Below are positions 45,607-54,124 of a DNA stretch of 64,000 nt, piece by piece (positions within the stretch are counted from its first letter, which is position 1; each line of letters starts with the position of its first letter). Under the pieces are notes generated by a model. The model had not been told where the DNA came from. It was given only the letters and a program-made list of their open reading frames with translations, and did no database searches. The translations under genes and the position numbers were made by a program. Source of the stretch: an uncultured Phocaeicola sp. (GTDB taxonomy: Bacteria > Bacteroidota > Bacteroidia > Bacteroidales > Bacteroidaceae); contig CALUIZ010000008.1 in NCBI GenBank assembly GCA_944320815.1, forward strand, positions 1-64,000, given 5' to 3'.

Positions 45607-45871
45607 GAAAGTTTTTTTTCGAATCGGTACTTTTACGGCAAGTTTTATATAAAATTATATTGTAGACACTGATTTTGCATCTTGCTTTTCGGCTCCTGTC
45701 TTTTATATAAGTGTCTGTAATACAGTGGAAAATGGACGGGCATATGTGCAGCCTTTTTTTCTTCCGGTTCCTGTCCGGCAGACCGTGTCCGTGTTCGTAC
45801 AGCTTTGTCGTCCCGGCTCTGCTCCTCCGCGGGCTCCCGACGGTAACATTATAATAACAATTAAAACAAGT

Positions 45872-46927
45872 ATGGATATGACAGACAGGTTTGATATCAG
45901 CATGATTGAAAATATCTCTGAATGTATGGAACGTATAGAGAAGAAACTAGACAATCTTTTATATGTATGTGACGTGAAAGGGCGGCAGGGACCTCCGGAG
46001 TTTCCTTTCCGTCAGGACACCAATGTTCCCGAAAAGGAAAGCTCCCTTTTTAGCTTCATGCAAGGTCTGGCCGACCGACTGAGAGGTTTGGGAAAAGACC
46101 GGACGAGCGAAACTTACCGTGCCACGCTGAATAGTTTCAGGCGGTTCAGAAATGGGAGGGACATCCTTCTGGAGGAGCTGGATTCCGACCTGATGCAGCA
46201 GTATGAGGTTTATCTGGAGGGGAGAGGCGTGAGCAGGAACACCATATCTTTCTATATGCGCATCCTCCGGGCCGTGTACAACCGTGCCGTGGAGAAGGGA
46301 ATGGCTTCCCCGCAGAACCCTTTCAGGCATGTTTGTACGAGTGTGGAGAAGACGGCGAAGAGGGCCATCCCGCTGGACGGCATCCGGCGCATCAAGGAAC
46401 TGGACTTGTCTTCTCGTCCTGCACTCGACTGGGCGAGAGACATGTTCCTGTTCAGCTTCTACACCCGCGGCATGTCGTTCGTCGACATGGCTTATCTGAA
46501 GAAGACGGACCTGCACGACGGACTCCTTTCCTACAGGCGGAGCAAGACCGGCCAGCAGCTTGTGGTGAGGTGGGAGAAATGCATGCAGGAAATAGCGGAC
46601 AAGTATGCGGACTCCGCCACGGACTATCTGCTGCCCATCATCACGGAACGCGGGAAGGATGGCAGACTTCAGTATCAGAGTGCCCTCCATCTGGTGAACC
46701 GGAGGCTGAAGGCCGTGTCGAAGATGGCGATGCTGGACACAGGTCTTTCGATGTATGTGGCGCGGCATTCCTGGGCGAGCATAGCGAGGCGCAACAATGT
46801 GCCTTTGTCCGTCATCAGTGAGGGCATGGGGCATGAATCGGAGGCCACTACCCAGATATACCTTGTCTCTCTTGACAATTCACTGATAGACAAGGCGAAC
46901 CACCAGATATTGAGCGGTCTGGAATGA
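45872..46927 (+). CDS. Tyrosine-type site-specific recombinase, probable capsule-promoter invertase
   Basis: A 351-residue tyrosine recombinase. Residues 70-165 are the SAM-like core-binding domain (SETYRATLNSFRRFRNGRD) and 180-345 the catalytic domain. Active-site residues are Arg in FYTRGMSFVD, Lys in RRSKTGQQ, Arg-His in YVARHSWASIA, the His in GMGHES, and the nucleophile Tyr in TTQIYL. Tyr replaces the first His of box II, which is common in Bacteroides enzymes. The start at 45872 is chosen over 45725 because the extra 49 residues look like untranslated leader. The gene is next to a 381-bp segment between inverted repeats and then a UpxY-type gene. In Bacteroides capsule loci such recombinases flip the operon promoter. 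Confidence 0.92.
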   Translation: MDMTDRFDISMIENISECMERIEKKLDNLLYVCDVKGRQGPPEFPFRQDTNVPEKESSLFSFMQGLADRLRGLGKDRTSETYRATLNSFRRFRNGRDILLEELDSDLMQQYEVYLEGRGVSRNTISFYMRILRAVYNRAVEKGMASPQNPFRHVCTSVEKTAKRAIPLDGIRRIKELDLSSRPALDWARDMFLFSFYTRGMSFVDMAYLKKTDLHDGLLSYRRSKTGQQLVVRWEKCMQEIADKYADSATDYLLPIITERGKDGRLQYQSALHLVNRRLKAVSKMAMLDTGLSMYVARHSWASIARRNNVPLSVISEGMGHESEATTQIYLVSLDNSLIDKANHQILSGLE

Positions 46928-47120
46928 GACACATATTCTGATTCTGCTCGTGGATATTCCTTTCCCGTCCCTTGTCTTTTCCGTCACGCGGAAGAGGGTA
47001 GTGCGGGAAGTCGTTTGTCCAAATCCTTAGAGGCAGAATCTGAAAATTTTTGAATCGGACTCCGGAAAGGGCGGATTTGGATGATGAAGCTGTAAGGGGA
47101 AGCCGGTCTGTCGGGGTACA

Positions 47121-47162
47121 TGCCGGAAAGTGGATGTGCAGGACGGTCCGGCAACCTTTTTT
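47121..47162 (+). terminator. Probable terminator of the recombinase gene
   Basis: TGCCGGA (47121-47127) pairs with TCCGGCA (47147-47153) and is followed by ACC and a T run. It separates the recombinase transcript from the invertible segment. The stretch 46928-47120 holds no gene; it has a short inverted repeat, TCCAAATCC/GGATTTGGA, at 47018-47081. Confidence 0.5.
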
Positions 47163-47178
47163 CACGGCGGTGTTTCTG

Positions 47179-47201
47179 TCCGTCTCTTATGAAGAGATGG
47201 A
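47179..47201 (+). repeat. Left inverted repeat of the invertible segment
   Basis: A 23-bp site with core TCTCTTATGAAGAGATGGA. Its reverse complement recurs at 47583-47605 with one mismatch. The site is itself nearly palindromic: 10-bp half-sites TCCRTCTCTT and AAGAGATGGA flank a 3-bp spacer (ATG here), the form of a tyrosine-recombinase crossover site. Confidence 0.85.
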
Positions 47202-47210
47202 TTCATGCCG

Positions 47211-47241
47211 CAAAAGTAACACAAAAAAAGAGAATAAGAAA
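47211..47241 (-). promoter_or_regulatory. Capsule operon promoter, in the OFF orientation
   Basis: On the minus strand TTTC (47241-47238), 19 bases, then TACTTTTG (47218-47211): a full -7 box and three of four -33 bases at standard spacing. It points away from the capsule genes. Confidence 0.65.
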
Positions 47242-47379
47242 GATTCTGTCTATAAAAATCTGATTTACTGAAAGCTTTCCTTTGCAGCCTGGTCTGATGA
47301 GGAAACTGGCTTTCAAAGGCTTCCTGCACACTTTTGTAATCAAACACGTAATTTTTCCCAATATAATCCCGATAAATTC

Positions 47380-47466
47380 TATAGTCTGGCTGCTAGACCG
47401 TATAGACTGCATATATGGTCTATATAGTTCAACAGCCAGTCTATACAGACTGACAGCCGGACTATA
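47380..47466. repeat. Cluster of five TATAGAC-type motifs inside the invertible segment
   Basis: TATAGTCTGGCTG (47380-47392) and TATAGACTG (47401-47409) run rightward. GGTCTATA (47417-47424), CAGCCAGTCTATA (47433-47445) and CAGCCGGACTATA (47454-47466) are inverted copies. All share a TATAGNC core within 87 bp. They may be binding sites for a regulator or accessory recombinase sites. Confidence 0.55.
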
Positions 47467-47582
47467 AAATTATTCAGGTTGTTTTCAATTTTCGGAGCGG
47501 GACGCATTTTCATTCCACTTTGCAGGAGTAGACGGAACATGTCAATCGCTAAATATCTGTATATAAGAACATTATTCATGTG

Positions 47583-47605
47583 TCCATCTCTTCATAAGAG
47601 ATGGA
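47583..47605 (-). repeat. Right inverted repeat of the invertible segment
   Basis: The reverse complement of the left repeat with one mismatch. The 3-bp spacer reads CAT on the plus strand, opposite to the left copy, as needed for inversion rather than deletion. Confidence 0.85.
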
Positions 47606-47776
47606 TGGATTTCAGTCATGAAAACAGAGGGACAAGAATTCTTTTTTTGGGAATTTCTTCCATTCAATTGACAGAAATCGATACAATAAATGCCTGTGAA
47701 TGAGTGGTATATATGAAAATGCCGTTTGTTTGCAGGAGTATGAGGTATGCATCTTCTCTAAGAGACAGGCAAATCC
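47606..47776 (+). promoter_or_regulatory. Untranslated leader of the capsule operon
   Basis: 171 bases between the right repeat and the upxY-type start codon with no supported gene. UpxY proteins act on the leader of their own operon, so elements for antitermination should lie here. Visible are a weak hairpin AAGAATTC/GAATTTCTT (from about 47633) and TTTGCAGGAGTA (47729-47740), a copy of 47519-47530 inside the invertible segment. Confidence 0.5.
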
Positions 47777-48886
47777 ATGGACAACGGACGCAAGTGGTTT
47801 ATCATGACTTCTCCCGACCCTAAGCTGGTAGAACTGAAACTGCTGGAAGAGAATATCCAGCGGGAGAAGGATGGCATGCCCACTTTCCAATATTTCATTC
47901 CCTATCAGTTTCTGAAACATCGGGTGGCCGACTCCAACCCCGAAGACGAGGCGGAGGACGGGCGGTTCTTCAATCCGATGAACCGCGCGGATGTGTCGGC
48001 CAACAACCAGCTCCGCACGGCCCTGAAGCGGTATATCTTCATCCGTTCCAGCGACCGGGATCTGGAGGCCCTTTTGGGCGGGAGGGAGAACCACGACTGT
48101 TACCGCACGCTCTGGTTCTACCGCGACAAGAACCGGAACAAGCTCACCGTCTCCGACGACGCGATGGGCAGTTTCATTGATGCCTGCTGCGACCGCCGCA
48201 TCAATTTTGAGGTATGGCCTTGCACGGACCACATCGGCGAGAATGCGGAGGTAGTGCTCAACACCACACCTTTCAAGGGCTACAGGGCCCGTGTGCTGGA
48301 GATGCGGCAGGACAGGAAGGGCTTTTCGCTCACGGTGGGCATCTACGTGCTTCAGGGCACGATGTACCTGCGTCTCCCTTCCCTCCGTCTTGAGGACGTG
48401 CTCTACGAACCGAAGAACGCCGACCCGGTGGTCCGCGAGAACAACCGCTACCGCCTGATAGAGGACGTGCAGCGTCAGCTTTTCGGTGTCATGTCCCGCC
48501 GCATGGAGGGCGGCCGGAGTGAGAAGTCGAGGCACAAGGACGCTTCCCTGCTCGACTCCCTCTACAATTACCGCTACCGCACCTTTTCCGGCGACGCGAT
48601 GCGCCGCAAGTTCCGTGCGCTGATGCTCCTGTGCGCCGTCCTGCGCGGCGACAGGTTCGGTACGGAAGAGCTGGTGGTGGAGGTGAAGAAGGAGCTTGAC
48701 GGCATCGAGAGCCGTCCGAAGAGCAAGATGAGCGTGTCAGTGCGTGCCTTCCTGCAGTCCGCGCTCTACATCGCCACGCGCGACACCTCCTATTATAAGG
48801 AGGCGATGGAGTATTTCAACGCACAGAAGAAGCTTTCGGAGGTGCAGCGGGAGCTGGTGGAGGCGATGGAGAAATATGAACATTAA
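47777..48886 (+). CDS. UpxY-type (NusG-like) capsule transcription antiterminator, long form
   Basis: A 369-residue protein. It opens with a NusG N-terminal-like domain (KWFIMTSPDPKLVELKLLEEN...FQYFIPYQFLK and LKRYIFIRSSDRDLEALL). A KOW-like segment follows near 158-215 (VLNTTPFKGYRARVLEMR, then YLRLPSLRLEDVLYE). The final 150 residues are an extra helical domain (SLLDSLYNYRYRTFSGDAMR...KEAMEYFNAQKKLSEVQREL). Known UpxY proteins such as UpaY of B. fragilis are about half this size. Being the first gene after an invertible promoter and before the glycan genes fits a role in letting RNA polymerase read through the long capsule operon. GC content is clearly higher than in the following genes. 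Confidence 0.85.
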   Translation: MDNGRKWFIMTSPDPKLVELKLLEENIQREKDGMPTFQYFIPYQFLKHRVADSNPEDEAEDGRFFNPMNRADVSANNQLRTALKRYIFIRSSDRDLEALLGGRENHDCYRTLWFYRDKNRNKLTVSDDAMGSFIDACCDRRINFEVWPCTDHIGENAEVVLNTTPFKGYRARVLEMRQDRKGFSLTVGIYVLQGTMYLRLPSLRLEDVLYEPKNADPVVRENNRYRLIEDVQRQLFGVMSRRMEGGRSEKSRHKDASLLDSLYNYRYRTFSGDAMRRKFRALMLLCAVLRGDRFGTEELVVEVKKELDGIESRPKSKMSVSVRAFLQSALYIATRDTSYYKEAMEYFNAQKKLSEVQRELVEAMEKYEH

Positions 48887-48898
48887 ACAAAAAATAGA

Positions 48899-49138
48899 AT
48901 GTCCAGTAGAGATAATTTGATTCAACGGTGCCCCATCTGTCATACTGATGTAGCCATAACTATAACTTATGGGGTATATCCTTGTAAAACCCTTGAGACG
49001 GCTGATTGCCCTGTGTGTGGTAATGAGCTGTTCCATGAAAACATCACAGGTGATATAGATACTAGAGTGCATTCACTTGAACAGGCGATAGAACCTTTTA
49101 AGAGTGAATATTTAAATAAACAGAAATGCAATGAATAA
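48899..49138 (+). CDS. Small zinc-ribbon protein in the capsule operon
   Basis: A 79-residue protein. Cys pairs in RCPICH (residues 11 and 14) and DCPVCGNE (near 37 and 40), with another Cys between (YPCKT), suggest a single zinc ribbon. The rest is helical and acidic. I know no family. It occupies the second position of the operon, where many Bacteroides capsule loci carry upxZ, but it does not look like UpxZ. Its stop overlaps the dehydrogenase start by 8 bases, which suggests coupled translation. Confidence 0.65.
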   Translation: MSSRDNLIQRCPICHTDVAITITYGVYPCKTLETADCPVCGNELFHENITGDIDTRVHSLEQAIEPFKSEYLNKQKCNE

Positions 49139-50456
49139 TCAGAAAGACATTGTGATAGCCGTAGCTGGGACAGGATATGTAGGATTAAGTATAGCTACAT
49201 TGCTTGCTCAGCACCATCGGGTTGTGGCCGTTGACGTGATACCTGAAAAAGTAGACTTGATCAATCAACACAAGTCTCCCATTCAAGACGAATATATCGA
49301 GAAATATTTGGCGGAAAAGTCTTTGAATCTTATGGCGACTCTTGACGGTAGAGATGCCTATAAAAATGCTGATTTTGTGGTGATAGCGGCTCCTACGAAT
49401 TATGACCCGGTAAGAAATTACTTTGATACGTCTCATGTGGAAGAAGTAATAGATTTGGTATTGGAAGTGAATCCAGATGCGGTAATGGTCATAAAGAGTA
49501 CTATCCCAGTCGGTTACTCCCGTAGTTTATATTTGAAATATGCGCAAAAAGGAGTAAAGAAATTCAATTTGCTTTTCTCCCCGGAATTCTTGCGTGAAAG
49601 TAAAGCATTATACGACAATCTTTATCCGAGCCGTATCATTGTGGGATACCCTAAGATCATTGACAGACAGGAGTTTGCGGAAGAGAACGAAGCCATCAAA
49701 TCTGTAACTGACGTAGATCGGATGCAGGAGGCCGCCAGAACATTTGCCGCGCTTTTGCAGGAAGGTGCCATCAAAGAAAACGTAGATACACTTTTCATGG
49801 GCATGAAGGAGGCTGAGGCCGTAAAACTGTTTGCCAACACTTATCTTGCCCTTCGCGTGAGCTATTTCAATGAATTGGATACGTATGCTGAAATGAAGGG
49901 GCTTGATACGAAGGCAATCATCGACGGTGTCTGTCTTGACCCCCGTATAGGGACCCATTATAATAATCCGAGTTTTGGTTATGGAGGATATTGTCTGCCT
50001 AAGGATACCAAGCAGCTTCTTGCCAATTATGCGGATGTTCCGGAGAATCTTATTCAGGCGATTGTGGAGAGTAACCGGACAAGAAAAGATTTTATAGCGG
50101 ACCGGATATTGCAGAAGGCCGGATATTATAACTATTATAATCGTGGAGATTTTAATCCATCGGAAGAGAAACATTGTGTAATAGGTGTCTATCGTTTAAC
50201 AATGAAGTCTAATTCCGATAATTTCCGTCAGTCTTCCATCCAAGGTGTGATGAAACGTGTAAAAGCAAAAGGGGCAGAGGTTATTGTTTATGAGCCTACT
50301 CTTGAAGATGGAAGCACTTTCTTTGGAAGCCTTGTCGTAAATGATCTTGACAAGTTTAAGATGCAAAGTCAGGCCATTGTTGCCAACCGTTATGACGCTT
50401 GCCTTGATGATGTGAAAGATAAGGTTTATACAAGGGATATTTTCAGAAGGGATTGA
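49131..50456 (+). CDS. ugd: UDP-glucose/GDP-mannose dehydrogenase family protein (probable UDP-glucose 6-dehydrogenase)
   Basis: It oxidises a nucleotide sugar to the uronic acid with two NAD+. It has 441 residues. The N-terminal NAD site is [12 protein letters not shown]. The middle has [23 protein letters not shown], split over the dimer helix region. The catalytic Cys is in [18 protein letters not shown] (near residue 285). The UDP-binding C-terminal domain is complete. The neighbouring UDP-glucuronate epimerase gene makes UDP-glucose the likely substrate, giving UDP-glucuronate for the capsule. Confidence 0.92.
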   Translation: MNNQKDIVIAVAGTGYVGLSIATLLAQHHRVVAVDVIPEKVDLINQHKSPIQDEYIEKYLAEKSLNLMATLDGRDAYKNADFVVIAAPTNYDPVRNYFDTSHVEEVIDLVLEVNPDAVMVIKSTIPVGYSRSLYLKYAQKGVKKFNLLFSPEFLRESKALYDNLYPSRIIVGYPKIIDRQEFAEENEAIKSVTDVDRMQEAARTFAALLQEGAIKENVDTLFMGMKEAEAVKLFANTYLALRVSYFNELDTYAEMKGLDTKAIIDGVCLDPRIGTHYNNPSFGYGGYCLPKDTKQLLANYADVPENLIQAIVESNRTRKDFIADRILQKAGYYNYYNRGDFNPSEEKHCVIGVYRLTMKSNSDNFRQSSIQGVMKRVKAKGAEVIVYEPTLEDGSTFFGSLVVNDLDKFKMQSQAIVANRYDACLDDVKDKVYTRDIFRRD

Positions 50457-50473
50457 TAATTTAATAAAAGGAT

Positions 50474-51553
50474 ATGTTGTCTTACAATATTCAACTGGAA
50501 AATAAGACTGTTTTCATAACGGGGGTCGCAGGCTTTATCGGTTCTAATCTGGCGAAAAGGCTTTGTCAGAGCATACCGGGCATTAAGGTAATAGGCATTG
50601 ATAATATGAATGATTATTACGATGTCAGATTAAAAGAAGAACGATTGAACAATTTGTCTGACTTTCGGAGGTTTGTTTTCGTGAAAGGTGACATAAGTGA
50701 TAGGGATACAGTAAACAAGATATTTCAGGATTATTCGCCTGATGTGGTTGTGAATCTAGCGGCACAAGCGGGTGTACGTTACAGCATCATCAATCCGGAC
50801 GCATACATCGAGAGTAATCTGATAGGCTTTTACAACATATTGGAAGCCTGCCGTCACAGCTATGATAACGGGCGAACCGGAGTAGAGCATTTGGTTTACG
50901 CCAGTTCAAGCAGTGTGTATGGCAGCAACAAGAAAGTGCCGTATAGCACCGATGATAAGGTTGATAATCCCGTCAGCCTTTATGCAGCAACGAAGAAAAG
51001 CAACGAGTTGATGGCTCATGCCTATAGCAAGCTTTACAATATTCCCGCAACAGGGTTACGCTTTTTTACAGTTTATGGCCCTGCAGGCCGTCCCGATATG
51101 GCATATTTCGGTTTCACGGATAAGCTGTGTGCCGGCAAGACCATCCAAATATTTAATTATGGGAACTGCAGACGTGACTTCACGTATATTGATGACATTG
51201 TAGAAGGGATAGTCAGAATAATGCGGCATGCTCCGGAACGGAAAAGCGGTGAGGACGGATTGCCGGTTCCTCCTTATAAAGTATATAATATAGGAAATAA
51301 TCATCCGGAGAATCTGTTGGATTTCGTGACAATATTACAGGAAGAGTTGATCCGGGCAAGAGTTTTACCAGAGGATTATGATTTTGATGCACACAAGGAG
51401 CTGGTTCCGATGCAGCCAGGTGATGTGCCTGTGACTTATGCGGATACTACACCGTTGGAGGAGGATTTCGGGTTCAAACCGAGTACTTCATTAAGAAATG
51501 GATTACGTACTTTTGCAGAATGGTATGTGAAATATTATAAATTGATAAAATAA
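50474..51553 (+). CDS. UDP-glucuronate 4-epimerase-type NAD-dependent epimerase
   Basis: A 359-residue short-chain dehydrogenase-type epimerase. The NAD site is FITGVAGFIGSNLAKRL. The segment GIDNMNDYYDVRLKEERL is the hallmark of the UDP-glucuronate epimerases (CapI/LpsL). The active site has Ser in ASSSSVYGSN and Tyr-x-x-x-Lys in SLYAATKKSNE. It probably turns UDP-glucuronate from the upstream dehydrogenase into UDP-galacturonate. The gene follows ugd by 17 bases. Confidence 0.92.
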   Translation: MLSYNIQLENKTVFITGVAGFIGSNLAKRLCQSIPGIKVIGIDNMNDYYDVRLKEERLNNLSDFRRFVFVKGDISDRDTVNKIFQDYSPDVVVNLAAQAGVRYSIINPDAYIESNLIGFYNILEACRHSYDNGRTGVEHLVYASSSSVYGSNKKVPYSTDDKVDNPVSLYAATKKSNELMAHAYSKLYNIPATGLRFFTVYGPAGRPDMAYFGFTDKLCAGKTIQIFNYGNCRRDFTYIDDIVEGIVRIMRHAPERKSGEDGLPVPPYKVYNIGNNHPENLLDFVTILQEELIRARVLPEDYDFDAHKELVPMQPGDVPVTYADTTPLEEDFGFKPSTSLRNGLRTFAEWYVKYYKLIK

Positions 51554-51609
51554 TGCAGAATATAGATTTTGCATATGCAATTTAAAGATAAATTCAAATT
51601 TATACATGA

Positions 51610-52977
51610 ATGGAGGGCTTTTCTTTTGCGAGAAAAATAAAATACAGATTAGTAAATCAGAATACAAGGACTAAACAATCATTAAGAAACTCTTTATATA
51701 TGTTCCTTATTAGGATGATGTCTATGGGAATTAGTTTTTTATACGTTCCCATTTTGATACATCAACTTAATAATGTGAATTATGGAATATGGTTAACGCT
51801 CACTTCAATTGTATCATGGTGTAGTTTTCTTGATATTGGTTTAGGGCATGGTTTAAGAAATTTACTGGCGGAAGCCATTGCAAAAAATGAAAAAGACAGG
51901 ATGAAAAGCCTTGTAGGGACTTCTTATATAATCTTGTCAATAATAAGTCTTTTGTTTATCCCTATAGTATGCATCGTTTTTCCGTTCTTTGATTGGGCTA
52001 GAATTTTAAATGCTCCTCCTTCGATGGGGGTAGAATTACTTGTATTGTCAATTGTTGTCATTATATGTTTTTTCCTGCAATTTACACTGCGTTTAATAAA
52101 TTCGATATTATTTGCTGTGCAAAAACCTGCATTATCTTCTTTTATTAGTTTTATCGCACAATTTATAGCTTTTATCGTGGTCTTTATACTTTCTTTACAA
52201 GATGAGAGTTATTCTTTGTTAACTTATGGAAGCATTATTTCTATAATCCCTATAGTAGTTATGCTCTTTTATACCCTTATCTTATTTAGAACTCAATTGA
52301 ATTTCTTGTCATTTACATTAAAAGATATAAGATTTTCATTTGCCCCTCAATTATTTAATTTAGGTCTTAAATTCTTTTTTATTCAACTGACAGCCATCCT
52401 TTTATTCCAAACTAATAATTTGATTTTAGCTCATGTGGCGGGTCCTGATAAAGTGACGGATTTTAACCTTTCTTATAAATATATTGGAATTATATCAATG
52501 ATATTCACCATCATTGTTACTCCAATGTGGTCTGCAACTACAGATGCTTATCATAGGCAGGATTTTGATTGGATAAGAAAAACTATTCGTGTCCTGCGGA
52601 AAGTATTTCTTTTAATGTCAATAGGAGGAATTATTTTGGTTGTAATGTCTGGGTGGGTATATTCGATTTGGGTAAAGGATGCAGTACAGGTCGATTACGG
52701 AATCCAGATTCTTGTTTTGCTCTATTTCCTTTGCAGTATGTGGTGCGGAATCCATTGTAACATAATTAATGGTATCGGCAAAGTTAAACTACAGTTTGTA
52801 ATGACCACGGTAGAGGCCTTTGTTCATATTCCTCTTGCAATATTTTTGGGGAGATTGTATGGCGTATATGGTGTTCTAACTTCTATGTTCCTTATGACTT
52901 TTATAAACACGATTTGGGAGCCAATTCAAATAAATAAAATTCTGAACAATAAAGCTACTGGAATATGGAATTCTTAA
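51610..52977 (+). CDS. wzx: Wzx-type polysaccharide flippase
   Basis: A 455-residue integral membrane protein with about 12 helices, MOP/PST superfamily. The N-terminal pattern SLYMFLIRMMSMGISFLYVPILIHQLNNVNYGIW is typical of Wzx (quoted across two helices, positions 27-62)... in short, RMMSMGISFLYVP then NNVNYGIWLTL. It would move lipid-linked repeat units to the periplasm for polymerisation. Base composition is markedly AT-rich from here on. The end overlaps the next glycosyltransferase start by 13 bases. Confidence 0.9.
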   Translation: MEGFSFARKIKYRLVNQNTRTKQSLRNSLYMFLIRMMSMGISFLYVPILIHQLNNVNYGIWLTLTSIVSWCSFLDIGLGHGLRNLLAEAIAKNEKDRMKSLVGTSYIILSIISLLFIPIVCIVFPFFDWARILNAPPSMGVELLVLSIVVIICFFLQFTLRLINSILFAVQKPALSSFISFIAQFIAFIVVFILSLQDESYSLLTYGSIISIIPIVVMLFYTLILFRTQLNFLSFTLKDIRFSFAPQLFNLGLKFFFIQLTAILLFQTNNLILAHVAGPDKVTDFNLSYKYIGIISMIFTIIVTPMWSATTDAYHRQDFDWIRKTIRVLRKVFLLMSIGGIILVVMSGWVYSIWVKDAVQVDYGIQILVLLYFLCSMWCGIHCNIINGIGKVKLQFVMTTVEAFVHIPLAIFLGRLYGVYGVLTSMFLMTFINTIWEPIQINKILNNKATGIWNS

Positions 52978-54110
52978 GAAGGAAGATTGAAAAACTGCTC
53001 CATATAAAAAAGAATGATGCGGTTTATAATATAAATTATGATGCATTAGGAGGACAAAAAAGAGTTGCTGTTATATATATAACTAAGATTTTATCACAAC
53101 AATTAAATGTAAATGAAATAAGACATGTAAATATTTTACATGCATTTCAGATGATAAAAGTATTGATAGGACAAGGTTATGCTATTGATTTGTATCCGTG
53201 CGCAAGCTATACACCGGATTCTTTAAAATACAATCATTATGATATAATTTTGGGATTCGGACAGAATTATATTAAGCTATGTGCTTTAAATCCTTGCGCA
53301 TTAAAAATATTGTTTGTAACAGAAAATGCTCCTTGGACTGTAAAAGATAATTTTTCACAACGATTGTCATATTATAAAGTAAGGCATGGTAAGATTCCAT
53401 ACACTTTATTGCGAACACAATTTTATAATAAAGAAATGTTTGATATTTCCGATGTTGGGATTATTATGACAGGCACATATAATTTCAAAGGGATGCAGAA
53501 TTGTTTTAAGAATGCGTTTCGGATTAATGTGAATGCGTTGTTTAATCCTGATACTAATAAATGCCCTACTAAAGATTTTACATCATTAAAAACTAATTTT
53601 GTGTGGTTTGGCTCAAACGGACTGATACATAAAGGATTGGATATTCTTATAGATAGTTTTGCTCAATTACCAAATTATTGTCTGAATGTATATGGTGCAC
53701 CGGGAAAAGAAATAAAAGGATTTTCCATACCAGAAAATGTGATAATACATGAGAGTGTGAATGTCTTTTCTAAAGACTTTATAGATAAGGTCATTAATCA
53801 GAATGTGTTTGTCGTGTCACTTTCATGTTCAGAAGGTATGATGTCTGGTGTGGCCACTTGTATGGCGCATGGGTTGATACCTATAACTACAAAAGAAACA
53901 GGTTTTGATGATGTCTCAGGTAATATTACATTTGATTCATTTGAAATTAAGGATGTGGTTGATGTAATTATAAAGGCTGCCAATATGAAAGGAGAGGAAT
54001 TGCAGGCTTTATCAACTAAAATATTTGAATATAGCAGGAAAGAGTATTCATTGAAAAAATTTGAATCATCTTTTAGTCAAATAATGAGTGAGGTAAATAA
54101 AATTGAATAG
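52965..54110 (+). CDS. GT-B type glycosyltransferase
   Basis: A protein of 381 residues. The C-terminal half has the GT-B pattern: TNFVWFGSNGLIHKGLDILI near residue 210, CLNVYGAPGKEIKGF, and SLSCSEGMMSGVATCMAHGL with the acidic residue that contacts the sugar nucleotide. GHGL-like IPITTKETGFDDV follows, as in family 4-like enzymes. The N-terminal half is unusual (RVAVIYITKILSQQL). Acceptor and donor are unknown. The start overlaps the end of wzx, indicating translational coupling. Confidence 0.8.
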   Translation: MEFLRRKIEKLLHIKKNDAVYNINYDALGGQKRVAVIYITKILSQQLNVNEIRHVNILHAFQMIKVLIGQGYAIDLYPCASYTPDSLKYNHYDIILGFGQNYIKLCALNPCALKILFVTENAPWTVKDNFSQRLSYYKVRHGKIPYTLLRTQFYNKEMFDISDVGIIMTGTYNFKGMQNCFKNAFRINVNALFNPDTNKCPTKDFTSLKTNFVWFGSNGLIHKGLDILIDSFAQLPNYCLNVYGAPGKEIKGFSIPENVIIHESVNVFSKDFIDKVINQNVFVVSLSCSEGMMSGVATCMAHGLIPITTKETGFDDVSGNITFDSFEIKDVVDVIIKAANMKGEELQALSTKIFEYSRKEYSLKKFESSFSQIMSEVNKIE

Positions 54111-54124
54111 TAATTTTATAATAA

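Larger units (their letters stand above)
47202..47582. other. 381-bp invertible promoter segment of the capsule locus
   Basis: The segment lies between the 23-bp inverted repeats, with a tyrosine recombinase gene on one side and the UpxY-type gene on the other. It contains one full-consensus promoter close to the left repeat, pointing left, and a cluster of five related 9-13 bp motifs. I found no full TAnnTTTG box pointing right near the right repeat. In this orientation the capsule operon should be OFF. After inversion the promoter would lie at about 47543-47573 pointing into the operon. Confidence 0.8.

Noticed and set aside
45725-45871. A 49-residue N-terminal extension of the recombinase
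   Set aside because: It is low-complexity, rich in Pro and Val, and lacks similarity to the family. The ATG at 45872 fits the family better.
47612-48535. A 307-codon minus-strand frame opposite the UpxY-type gene
   Set aside because: It spans the leader and the gene, lacks any domain, and the plus strand has NusG-like features.
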